Shown piece by piece: positions 49,695 through 61,600 of a stretch of DNA of 64,000 bases. The DNA lies in NCBI RefSeq assembly GCF_963924245.1, contig NC_086289.1, forward strand, positions 16,041,835 to 16,105,834. Reading direction: 5' to 3'. Source of the stretch: Chroicocephalus ridibundus (lineage: Eukaryota; Chordata; Aves; Charadriiformes; Laridae). The translations under genes were made by a program, and so were the position numbers. Within the stretch, counting starts at the first letter, position 1; every line of letters starts with the position of its first letter. The notes beneath the pieces are model-generated. The model saw only the letters and a list, made by a program, of their open reading frames with translations, was not told where the DNA came from and ran no database searches.

Positions 49695-52394
49695 CGTTTC
49701 TTTGATATCAGCGATTGTTCGGTGTGGTAACTGGGGAAGGGCGAAGGTGAGTGAGTGCCTGAGAGGGGGGACAGCAGGCTGGCACCCTCCGGATGGGACA
49801 CACCTCCCCCTCTGGAGGGGGGATATAAATGCCGGGGTGGGATTTGAGTGTCTGAGCTGCTGGTACGGTGTCCTGCAGTAGATTTGTGTTTGTGGCACTA
49901 GGAGTGCAACCCCCTCGGTGCACCCCGGGACTGCTGCCCAGGCCCCCTCTCCCCTTCCCCAGAGAGTTACAGGTTCCCTAATTTCCCCTGCAGCCGCTCC
50001 ATCCCCGCAGGAGGCACCAGGCCCTTCGGCTTCTCACGCTGCCTCATGCATGACCAGGCAGCGATGGCTCCTTCTGCAAGGCTCCTTTTGTAGGGATAAC
50101 CCCAGCTCTCCCCGGCGATGAGCCCTCAGCCCAGGGCTGCACCTCCCGGCACTGTGTGGGCGATGCTCTGCCCAGAAGAGGTGGCCAGGGCTGCTCCAGG
50201 AGTGGCAAATCATCACCCACGGCAGCACCAATGCTCCCCAGCCTGTGCCACCTCCTCCTACGCCCAGCAGCTCCCGAGCACCCCCTTGTCCTCTCCAGGA
50301 AAGAAGAGGCCAAGCCTCTGGATGAATAAATGTCATGTTCACATGGAAGACAACATAGACAATACCAAACACCTTCTAAAACAATACAGCCTCTGCCAGC
50401 GGAAGGATGCTCAGCGCCTCCCTCGCCAGCCTAGTACAAACCAGCGTCTTCAACAGTGACACACACAAACCCCACAGGCCAAACAAAGCCACCGTCATTT
50501 TCCTGCCCAGTAGCATCTGTAAACAAAAAGAAAACATCATTTGTTGACCCCGAACATATAAAAATACTATAACAAAATGAAATACAAATATATATTAGAA
50601 TCTGTAAGTATTCTGTATAAAGAGATACTTTAGCGGTTAGCTTACAGCAAGAACAGAAACACAACACAACCGAGCCCCTGCCGGGCCACGGGCAAAACGA
50701 GACGTGTCCCGGCTCCTCTGTGCAGCCGAGGGGGCTCTGGTGGAGAGGGCGTTTGTGGCAGAAACATATCCCCGTGGTGGTGGGAACGTCCTGGATGCTG
50801 GTAGTGAGCAGGGATGGCGACGGCACCCACGGAGCTGGATGCACCCATTGGAGATACCCAGACCCTGGCTGCAGCTGGTGGTGCAGCCCTGAAGATGATG
50901 GGCTGGAGCGGTGCCATGGAGAGACCCGGGGCTGCAGCCCTGGGATGAGTTTGTCCACCCGGGTGATGTGGTGACGCACTGTCCAGCTCTGTGCAGTGTC
51001 CCAGGTCGGGCCCCCACCATGCTCGGCCCCCCCCGTGGTTGTAGAAACAATGCTGCTGCGGAGGTCGGGTGCATGTGGTACCCGGGCACCCCATGTGCTG
51101 CCCCTGCTCCCACACCAGCCCAGCGTGTCCCCCGGTACCACGGGCTTCGGGGAGGTGCTGCCCGGGCACCCGAATCCAGGACCTGGTGGGACCTGCCCCG
51201 GCAGCGGTGTCGGCTCCAGGCTTGCAGGCTCAGGTATCTTCAGCCTCTTCCACCGGCCCCAGCACCCAGAAGGCTGAAGCCCCGATGATGGGCATGGCAA
51301 ACCCGCACCTGGCTGTCCGCCCCAGCAGCCTCCTGCCCTGGCTCTCTGGGCCAGCGGGACATGGGCCACCTCTGCCCAGCTGCAGAGCCCCCCCAGGGCG
51401 GAGCCTGGAGGAGAGGGGTTCCCATGCTGCCCCACACGGCTCCCACCTCTGAGCAGAGCTGCCTGGCTGGGCCGGGGGGGTTTGGGATCCCCTCGGCATT
51501 AACGGCACAGTGCTGGCCCCCATGGCACAGCTGGTGCTGAGACCCCCCCCAGGGACACCTGCGTCCCACTGGCCATGACCCACTTGGCGTGCCTGGGACC
51601 AACCTGGTCCTGGTCCACCAAGCACAGCCCCGATGCCACCGCACTGGGCTGGAGCTGTGCCCCATGCACCCCAGAGCCTGGCCGGTAAGTACATTCCAGG
51701 GCTGTCACCAGGCTGCGGACGGGGAGCTGGTGACATTATTTGGGGTGCTGTGGGGTCCAGCACCCCAGCCACGGCACTGGGGAGCTGCTCGCTGCAGCTG
51801 CCATCAGGGCCATGGCAGGTCCTGAGCAGGGAGGTCAGGGCTGCCGGAGGAGAAGACAGGGAGCCAGGCTTTGGGCTTGCCAGGACCATGGGATGGTGGC
51901 TGCACTACGTAGCCCCCTTCCAGCCCCGGCTTGCCATGGCCCACGAGGCTCTGCCACATCAGGCCCCTCTGTTCCAGCCCCAGGTGATGAAAAAGCCCCC
52001 CGGCTCACCCGGCTGGACATGAGGGACAGGGCTGCCGGGGAGGGGACACACCGGGGGACAAGGGCGCTGCCCTGCGGGGCTGCACGATGGGGAAGGCAGA
52101 GCACCGCAGGGAGCAGAGCACCCGCCCCGGATCCACACATCTGTGTAGCTGCAGTTCTTAAAAAATTCTCTATCTACACATTTGCTTTGTTTGTGGGGTT
52201 TTTTTTTTTTAGTTTTCTTTTTTTTTTTTTCCTTTCCCAACCCTCTAGATGCAACAGCTCTACCCTCCGCCGGGCTCCTCCGATGCAGCTGTGGTTCGGG
52301 CACACCTGGGCAGTGGCCGCAGGGCAAAGCGAGGTCCTTGGCTGCAGGGGGGGTCTCCCCGCCAGCCCCCCGGCTCTCCGGGGCCGGTGGCTGC

Positions 52395-52639
52395 TCACAG
52401 GCACTGGCTGCAGCCGCACTTGCTGGGCTTCTCCACCTCCTCCACGAAGGTCGCGCCATTGCTGCACTCGAAGGCGTATTTCCTGCGCCGCAGCCGCAGC
52501 CCGGTGCAGCAGCCAGCGCCGGGGCCGACGCAAGATCCCCGGCATTCCACCCAGGCCACGGGCCGCGTCGTCTGGCAGATGGCATAGCCCCGCTGCACCT
52601 GGTGGTAGTCTCGCACTGGCTCCCCACGGCACTCCGGCT
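52395..52639 (-). CDS. SLIT1: SLIT1 last coding exon: cystine knot (CTCK)
   Basis: The 245-bp exon follows acceptor TCCCACAG and ends with TGA at 52395-52397. It encodes PECRGEPVRDYHQVQRGYA onward to KPSKCGCSQCL. The cysteines of the C-terminal cystine knot, a dimerisation-type fold, are present: ECRG, AICQ, ECRGSC, GCC, FEC, KCGCSQC. The loop between SC and CC (VGPGAG) is two residues longer than in human SLIT1 as I recall it. A basic patch LRLRRRKYAF is typical of the family and fits heparan sulfate binding. Confidence 0.96.
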
Positions 52640-55600
52640 CTGTGGGACGGCGATGCTCAGTCTGGAGTCCTGGTGTGGGGCTGCCCACCTCGGGCACCCA
52701 CCTCACCGGGTGCCTACCTTGGTCGCAGAGGGCTCCGGCATAGCCACTGTGGCACTCGCAGGTGGGCTGGCCACTTGGGGTGAGGCGACAGTGGCCGTGG
52801 ACGCAGGGCTGGCGGCGGCAGGGGTCGGGTGGCTCGGCAGGCTGGTTGCAGAGGGCGCCCTGGTAGCCCTGGTGGCACTGGCAGCTGTAGGAGAGGGCGT
52901 CGAGGGGCAGGCACAGCCCGTGCACGCACCTGCGGGTACCCGGCGCTGTCAGGCTCACACCGGCACGGCACAGCTCAGCGCGGAAACAGGATGCACGGCC
53001 CACCAGCACTAAGCACGGCATGGCTCAGCACCAGCATGGCGCCAGCAGAGTACTGTACCAGGACCAGCATGGCACTGCCACGGCACTGGTATGGCACAGC
53101 CATCATGGCACGGCACTGCCACAGCACTGGTGTGGCTCTGGCATGGCACCATTGGCACTGTACAGCCCTGGCACGACTTGGTGGTAGTGGCATGGCATGG
53201 CACTGCCATGAAACGGCACCACTGGCACAGAATGGCACCACCACAGCATGGCAGCTCCATGGCGTGGCACCACCACGGCATGGCACTGCCACCACACAGC
53301 ACCACAGGCATGACCCAGTCCCGGGAGGGTGTTGGAGAGCCCATGGGAGGGGTGGGCAGGGCAGGCAGTGCGCGAGGACAGCCAACAGAGAGGGCAGGCA
53401 TGAGAAGGTCGGCCAGTGAGGGGCAGCCAATGACAAGGCAGCCAATGAGGAAAGTAAAGCCAATGAACCAATGGGGTGGGGCAGTTGTGGTGGGGCAGCC
53501 AATGAAGAAAGGGCAGCCAATGAGCCAATGGAATGGGGCAGCTGTGGTGGGGCCCCCAATGAAGAAGGGGCAGCCAATGAGCCAATGGAGTAGGGCAGTT
53601 GGGGTGGGGCAGCCAATGAGCCAATGGGGTGGGGCAGTTGTGGTGGGGCAGCCAATGAGGAAAGGACAGCCAATGAGCCAATGGAGTAGGGCAGTTGTGG
53701 TAGGGCAGCCAATGAGCCAATGGGGTGGGGCAGTTGTGGTGGGGCAGACAATGAGGTGAGGTGGCCAAAGACGCGATGGGTCAGGACCGTTGCTGTGGGG
53801 CATCCCATGGGGCAGCGCTGCTGCTTCAGGACAGCCAATGGGACAGATGGGTCACTGTAGGGCTGCCAATGGGGACAAGGCCATCGCTGCGGGGCAGCCA
53901 ACAGGGAAGGGACACTCACTTGTGGCCCTGGCAGGGGCCGCCGCGGGGCTGGTCACAGTGGGGCCCGTCCCAGCCGGGCTCGCAGTGGCAGACGGGGCCC
54001 TGGGCGCCAGCGGGCTGGCAGATGCCGTGCAGGCAGTAGAGCTTGCGGCAGGGCTCGCAGCCCGGCACCACTCCCGGCGTCATCCGCGTCTTGGTGAAGT
54101 CCTGCAGCTCATTGTTGATGTAGAGGTTGCGGATGCACCCATGGAAGCTGGTGCCGTTGAGGAGCTGCCAGAGGCGGAAGGCGGCGGAGTTGACATCCAC
54201 AGGCATCCCTGGGGAGAACAGGACCATCAGCGTGCCCAGATGCCTCCCATGACTCCCATTGTCCCCTCTGCAGCCCCCGTCCTACCTCCCACATAGAGGG
54301 GGGCCTCGCTGTTCAGCGTGTAGTGCTTGCCCGAGTTGTCCATGGTCATGGGGCTGCCGCCATCAATGGAGAGGTTCACCATCTGATCAAAGGTCACCAG
54401 CTCCACGGTGTGAAACTGCCCGTCGTTGATGGTCTCAGCGCTGGTGGGGAGGCGTGGGTCACTGGGGACACCCCAAGCCCATGCAATGGGGGTGTCAGTC
54501 CCCAGCGAGGGGGGAAGGGGTGGCAGGTACCTGTAGATGGCCGAGCTGGGGTAGGTGCCGGGGTCGTAGCTGACCCTGACGTGGCCCTGGTACAGCTCCA
54601 CGGCCATGTGGTCACTGTCGCCGTTGTACAGCAGGATGCCATTGTCTTCAGCCGTGGAGACCTGGCAGGGGGAGAGGTGGGAGCCCACATCCCTGGGGCA
54701 GCACCCCTGATGCCACCTCCCACCGATGCCCCCGCGCGCCCCCCCCCACGCCCCTGCCCTCACCTGCAGGGTGATGTTGGCCCGGGGCCAGTCCTGCAGG
54801 TCGGTAAACTGCAGGTACGTGTCGCGGTCCACGAAGTTGACACTCAGCAGCTTCTCGCACTTGGGGCCGCCGAAGCCGGGCAGGCACTGGCAGAGGGCGC
54901 GGGAGCCCCGCTCCACGCACGGGGCCCCGTTCTGGCACTCGGCTCGCTCGCAGAGGCCGGGCTGGCCGGCGGCGCGGGGAGGCATCTCGCAGAGCTGGCC
55001 ACTGCGGGGCCAAGGGTGCTGCTGGGCACAGGGCTGGGAAAGTGCCCCACCCGCTGCCCACTACCCCACGGGGCTCTGACAGCACCCTGCTCTTTCGGGA
55101 TCCCCAGGGAGGCTCTGCAGCCAGCGGACCCAGAGGGATGCCTGGATGCTGAGCCCTGCCCTGGGGTCCCTCCCCAGGGATGCTGGCTCCCCCCAGCCTC
55201 CATCCCTGGAGACCCACACCCCCAGCACCACTCCTTCTTCTTGCTGGGGTGGATGGGTTGATTGATGGATGGATGGATGGATGGAGGGATGGACGGACAT
55301 GGTAGCCAGGACCGTTCCCTCCTGCATGGCGACATTTAGCCATTCCTGCTATCCCCGGTGTCCCCCCCCGTCTCCCCAGCGGTACCTGTAGCCCTCGGTG
55401 CAGAGGCAGGAGTAGCCGTTCACCTCGTCCAAGCAGCGGGCATTGTTCTGGCACCGGTGGTCCTGGCAGTCATTGAAGTCCTCGCTGCAGTTGGTCCCCA
55501 CGTAGCCGGGCACGCACTCGCACCTGGGGCAGGCGGGGGGTTCACGGCTCCCCCTTCCTTTCCCGCCTGCTCCTCCCGGCATCCCCTTCCCTGTACCCCC

Positions 55601-58600
55601 TGGCCAGCCTAAAAGCTGCAGCCCCCCAAAAAGCAAATCTCCCCCACCAGGCAGCCAGGAGAAAGCGGTTTGGGGAGTGGGGGGGGCTCACCTAGGCCCC
55701 TGGCTGGTGGAGATGCAGGTGGAGCCATGCTGGCAGGGGCTGAGATCGGCCGAGCAGAAATCCGGCGGCTGCTCACAGAAATCCCCTGGAGAGGCAGAAG
55801 ATGGGGTGCCAGGGGGTGCCCAGCAGCTCCGGGACCGGAGGGGCAGCCCCGGACCCCGTGGGCTCAGCTCAAGGCAGGCAACCATCAAGCCGGCAGCTCG
55901 CGCTGCCACAGGTGGAGGGCTCTGCCGGAGGCAGCCCTCGCCCCAGCCAGGGAGCGAAGGCATCCCAGGGCATGGGGGCTCAGCTGGGCGTAGCCAAACT
56001 TGAGGCCCAGAGGAGCCCAGAGGCCACGGTGATGGGCACCGGGACAGCAGGTAGAGAAGCTATTAGCCCTCATCGGTGGGAAGGGAGAAGCACATCCCTC
56101 TGCCAGCCCCGCAAGGTTTGGGGCCGGCCAGCCCTCATTCCGGGTACCTGTGTAGTGGGCAGGGCACAGGCAGGTGTAGTTGGTGGCGCCGGGCAGGCAG
56201 GACCCCCCGTTTTCGCATCTGTGCTCCTTGCAGGGGTTGCTGGTGGCATGGCAGCTGGGGCCCTCGAAGCCCACTGGGCACAGGCACCTGCCGCAGGGCA
56301 CGGGGCAGCGTCAGGGGGTGGGAAATGCAGCATTTCGGGATGTTTCCTCCAGAAACGCCGGCAAAAATTTTGTCGGCGCAGCATGCACGCCCAGAGGCTG
56401 CGGGGAGCAGGGTTCGGTGCCCCCCTGCCCGGCACTGGGCACAGGGAGGGTGGCAGCCCGCAGCCCCACGGGGAGCGCACGGCGAGGATGCTGAGTTGCC
56501 ACGACAACGGGCTGAGAGGCCACTCAGCGCAGGGGGCCGGGCGGTTGCGCATCCCACCTCCTCGCCCCCGGCCCGCCAGCTATTTTCAGCCGCTAATTGC
56601 ACCTCGGTTCCCGGAACGGCCTGAAGCGTTCAGGGTAGCGAGGGTTGCGTGGGGGCACAGCAGCCCTGCAGGGAGCGGCAGCAAACCCAGGGCTGCATCC
56701 CGCCCCATCCCACAGTCAGCTGGATCCCAGCCCCAAATCCCGCTGCCCTCTGCCTCCCCATACCTCCCGTGGTGGCGGGACCCCCTCTCCCCCCATGTCC
56801 CCATCCCAGGAGCCTGCAGGGCCACGGGGCACGGGCAAGTGGAGCCATCACACAGAATCACACAGAATGGTTCGGGTTGGAAGGGACCTTAAAGATCATC
56901 TAGTTCCAAACCCCCTGCCCTGGGCAGGGACACCTCCCACTAGACCAGGCTGCTCAAAGCCCCATCCAGCCTGGTCTTGAACACCTCCAGGGATGGGGCA
57001 TCCACAACTTCCCTGGGCAACCTGGGCCAGGGTCTCACCACCCTCACAGGAAAGAATTTCTTCCTGATATCCAATCTAAATCTCTTTCAGTTCAGCCCTG
57101 CTGGTGCTGCGTGGGCAGGAATCAGAGAATCATGGAATTGCCAAGGTTGGAAGGGACCTTTCAGATCATCGAGTCCAACCATCAACGTAACACTGACAAA
57201 ACCCACCACTAAACCATATCTCTAAGCGCTGTGTCTACCCGTCTTTTAAATCCCTCCAGGGACGGTGACTCAACCTCTTCCCTGGGCAGCCTGTTCCAAC
57301 GCTTGATAACCCTTTCAGTGTGAAAATTTTTCCTAATATCCAGTCTAAACCTCCCCCGGCACAACTTGAGGCTGTTTCCTCTTGTCCTATTGCCTGTCAC
57401 TTGGGAGAAGAGACAAACCCCCACCGGCTACAGCCTCCTTTCAGGCAGTTGTAGAGAGCGAGAAGGTCTCCCCTCAGCCTCCTTTTCCCCAGGCTGAACA
57501 ACCCCAGCTCCCTCAGCCACTCCTCCTAAGACTCGTAAGGAGGAGGAGGAGGAGCAGCAGGGCTGCAGAGAGCAGGCAGCGTGGGCAGGAGCTGCCGGGT
57601 GAACGCAATATCCCAGCTACAAGCCCCGGGAAGCACACAGGAGGGGAAAGCAGCACCAGGCTTTCTCTCCGTGGGATGCCGGGGCTCCACGCCGCTGCCC
57701 AAACACCCGTCTTTCGTGGGTTCCCGTCCAGCACTCACCTGAACCCGGCTCCTTCCCCCTCCTGGGGCTGGCAGGTCCCCCCGTTGGCACAGGGGTTGGA
57801 GGAGCAGCCACTGAGTGCCACCTCGCAGTCCCTGCCCTGGGGAAAGAAAGAGGGAGAGGTGGGAGCGAGGAGGGTGCCACAGCACCGTGTCCCACTCCCC
57901 CTGCCCTGTCCCGCTCGTCAGGGCACTGCAGTGTGCAGGGACCAGGGACAGTCCTGCAGGCAGCAAACCCCAGGGGCACAGCAGACCCCCCACGCTGCCC
58001 CCTTCCCCTCTGCAGGGATGGGTCCCCCTGCGCTGGAGAACCCCGGGACCAGGGTACCTTGTAGCCACTGGGGCAGGCACAACGGTAGAAGCTGAGGGGG
58101 TCGTTGTGGCAAGTGCCCTGGTTCTGGCAGGGGCTGGAGAGGCAGGGGTTGCACTTGGCCTGGACGCTCAGGGCAGGCGGGCCTGCAGGACAGGAGGCGC
58201 AGAGATGACCATTCAGCGGGGGGAGTGATGGGGAGGCATCCATTTGTGGGCACTGACATGGCAGGCAGAGCCCCAGCCGTGGCTGGGAGGAGAGCCTGCC
58301 CTGCCGCGGGGCTGTGCGCCAGGCAATGGGACAGCCACGTGCTTGCTCAGTCACCAGGAACGTGCCACCAGCCAGGTAAGTGGACAGAAGCGACCCAGTC
58401 CCCCTCCTCCACAACAGATGAAATGCCAGAGTCCCCCAGACTCATGGAGCATCACTCTGCCGGGTGCGGGGAAGGCAGCAGCCTGGCTCCCCTTCCCGCC
58501 TGATGCCCTGCCTGAGGAGGGGACGGACGGACAGATGGATGGTGTGGGCACCTCTCACCTTGGCACTCGAACTTCTTGGCAGGGGTGGTGAGCAGCAGCT

Positions 58601-61600
58601 TGCCTTCCATGTCGGGGGGCCCGGCACAGCGGGCAATGCCTGGCTCCTTGTACCCCGTCTTGACCCAGCTGGAGAGCCAGCGCAGGTTGCAGCTGCAGTA
58701 CAGGGGGTTGGCCCCGATGGCTCTGCAGGAGGAGGAAGGGCAAAGCTGCACCCACTGCCCCACGGAGGGAACCAGGCTCCGAGACCTTGGGACTGGACAC
58801 AACTCTTGTCACGTGGCTGGGCTGCCACTTGATGGGGGGACCCAGTGCTCTTCCATTTCTGCACCCACCAGCGGTCCTGCCTGTGGTGGGAGGACTGGGG
58901 CACACCGCCCCACACCGCTGCCCCATTAGACCACCCTGCTGCCAGCCCCATAGCCCACGCGGTGCCCCTTGGCTCCCTGCTGGGGCTCTCCCCCGCTGCC
59001 CACACAGAAATCCTCGGGAGATCTTCTCCAGCACTCGGGTGAAGCTGCCTGAGCCCAGCACAAACCGAGCGAAGCACCTTGAGGCCGTGCAGAAACAACC
59101 GGACCATTGCACAGGAGCTGCGGGGTCAGCCTGGGCTCTGCCGCACAAGCCTGTGGGGCAGGGACACGGGAGCGGGTCACGGCCAGAGCTCGCGGGGACA
59201 GCATCAGGGGAGAGCAAGGAATTGCTCCGAGAGAGGAGGAGGAGGAGGGAGGGATGCTCTGCTCCACAGCAGAGCAGGGCAGGGAGCAGCGGATGCTGTG
59301 GGAGGCTGAGGAGCTGGATGCCTCTTTGCATCCTCCTTCACTGCTAAGGTCAGCGGCGATGGAGGGCCAGCGCGACCCACACCTGTGACGAAGGACGGAG
59401 ACGGCAGCCCGGAAGGAGGGCGGTGGGGATGGCAGATCCGCTGGGGCTGACAAACCTGGTCCTACAGCACCGACAGCGCCGGCTGGTGACACAGCTCAGC
59501 CCTGCGGGAACCAGCAGCACCGACTGGCAGCGGCAAAGGCAGCGCAGCTCTTCGGCAAGGGAAATGGGCGAAGAGCCAGGGAAGACCAGACAGAGTGGTG
59601 CTGCTTCTCCCAAAAAACACAGGGAGGCCAGGATTGGAAATCAAGATGCTGTCTGCAGGCTGGAGGAACAGCCTGAGATCCCTGCCAGGAGCAGGACTGG
59701 CCACTGGCAAGTGGGTGGGGATGGCTTAGCAGGGACAGGGAGGGGACTGAAAAGTCACTGGGAACAACGCTGAACCCCCGCTCCGGGCGGTGGGTACAGG
59801 GCTGTGCTCCTGGGGTACAGGTTCCCTCAAAGAGGGTCTGGAACATCGGCACCGGCAGGAGGATGCTTGATGACAGATTTGGGAGGGCTGCTGCACCCTG
59901 GCAGGAGGCTAACGACACACCAGCACGGGTCAGGGCAGCCCCCACTGACCCATGGCCACGCCAGCACCTTGCATGGCTTGACCTACATGTTAGGGGACCC
60001 AGGGACCTGGCAAGGTTGGGGGGACCCCACACCACCTCCAGTAAGGATCATGGTGTCACCCCAGCAGCACTGGGAGGCTCAGCTGCACGCCTGGACCTGG
60101 GGGCTGAGGCAGGGGAGGGCAGGCATGGCATGGCAATGACCCACAAAGGCTGCTCCAGGTCCCGGCCCAAAGAAGGGGAGAGGAGGCGGCTCAGCCCCCA
60201 GAGAAGCTGGGCTCAGCCCCATGGATTTTAAAGGTCTCCCGAGCCTGTATCCAGCCCTGCGCCCTGCGGAGTGGGAGATACTCACAGGTGGGACAAGGAG
60301 GTGACGTCTGCAAAGATGCCCTCGGGGAGGCTGGAGATGTCATTGCCATGGAGAGACCTGCAGAGAACAGAGGGTCCTGTGACCTCCACGGCTCCGGGGT
60401 GGGCAGCAAGGACCACGGCCACCTCGGCTGCCCCTGCCCCACGGGTCCAGGCATGGGTGGCAGAGCCGGACCCCACCACACTGTCACTGTTGCAAAAGCA
60501 CCACCTGCTCTGAGAGGCTGATGCATCTCCCCTTGCCCCTCCTCCAGCCTGTACCCTTTCTGTCCCCAGCTCCGAGCAGGCACAGGGACACGGGACCACA
60601 GGCAGCAGTAGGGAAGGGGCCGGGGGGGGCTGTGAGCAGGGCTACGGGCGGGTACTTACAGCAGCCGGAGGGAGCGGAGGCCCTCGAAGGCGAGTGGAGG
60701 GATGCACTGCAGGGAGTTGTAGCTGAGGATCCTGCGGAAGGGAAGGAGGAGGCAACACAGCACCGGGGGCACTGCTGTGGGCATTGCTGCACACTCCCCC
60801 CAGCCACCCCCTGACACCCCACACATCGGCTCCGGCTCAAACCACAGCTTCGCCCAGGAGGAGCAGGGAGACCCTGGTGTCCCCAGCACCCCCCGCCTTC
60901 GAAGTCCCTTAGGAACAACGCCGCAGGGACCGCACTTACAGGGTGGTGAGCTGGCTCATGTTGGTGAAGGAGGAGTTGCTGAGGGAGCTGATCTTGTTGT
61001 TGCTCAGATCACTGGAAAACAGAAACCCCAGGGGTTGGGGCCAGCTGGGCCCCATCTCCCCTCACTGCCCCCCCCATCTGCTCAGCTGCAATGGGGTGCG
61101 AGCAGCAGCATGGCAGGGTCCCCAAGGGAGCAGCAGGGCTCTCACACAGGGTGATGGCAGCAATGCCACTGTCTCCCCTCTGCCCCATGCCCAGCCCCAG
61201 CGGAGGCTGTGAGCACCTGGGGGCTGAGCATCACTGCCAGCCAGATGTGTCCCAGAGCAGAGGGGGGACACAGAGGGCTGTTGGGGGTCCCTGCCACTGC
61301 CAGGCCCCTCCTCAGGATCAGGCACCGCTGGCACAGCCCCTGTCTTCACCCACAGGTCCCAGCAGAGGGACCGGCTGCCTGCGCTCCTGCTGCTGGCTAC
61401 TTACACAAGCTGCAGGTACTTGAAGGTGGAGAGCTGCCCTGGGACCTGAGTGAATTGGTTTCCATCCAGGTAGCTGCAAGGAAGAACGAAAGCACCTCGG
61501 AGTGGTGAAGAAGCAGGAGGTCCCTCTCTCCGCCCTCCCATTTCTCCCGCGCAGACATCCCTATGGACTTTGGGCTGCAAGGAGCATCTCCAGCATCACC

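Larger units (their letters stand above)
49660..52394 (-). other. SLIT1: Presumptive SLIT1 3'UTR
   Basis: The region after the SLIT1 stop codon on the minus strand has no recognisable gene. An AT-rich, conserved-looking island lies at about 50320-50660 and another at about 52140-52250, including T/A runs at 52199-52230. The rest is GC-rich. A minus-strand open frame of 334 codons (50431-51435) has no domain and is taken as chance in GC-rich sequence. Confidence 0.55.
52930..53919 (-). other. SLIT1: SLIT1 intron filled with minisatellites
   Basis: This 990-bp intron is almost entirely repetitive. A degenerate TGGCAC/CATGG repeat occupies about 52985-53320, and a CCAAT-rich 57/39-bp tandem repeat occupies about 53420-53760. 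Both are listed separately. The long open frames across it on both strands are a by-product of the repeat. Confidence 0.85.
56288..57738 (-). other. SLIT1: SLIT1 intron invaded by CR1
   Basis: This 1.45-kb intron holds two tandem CR1 fragments at 56848-57538 and a short AGG repeat. The rest is GC-rich without recognisable content. Confidence 0.85.

Noticed and set aside
50431..51435. 334-codon minus-strand open frame downstream of SLIT1
   Set aside because: It spans both an AT-rich 3'UTR island and GC-rich DNA without domain or codon signal, and lies in the presumptive SLIT1 3'UTR.
53420..53760. Possible CRISPR-like array
   Set aside because: The units are directly abutting minisatellite copies without unique spacers, in a vertebrate intron.
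53091..53803. Long open frames on both strands across the SLIT1 intron repeats
   Set aside because: They are produced by tandem repeats whose unit lengths (57 and 39 bp) are multiples of three; the peptides are just the translated repeat.
56288..57738. miR-218 host position, as in SLIT2 and SLIT3 introns
   Set aside because: I looked for the miR-218 mature sequence in the SLIT1 introns present and did not see it; as far as I know SLIT1 does not host it.
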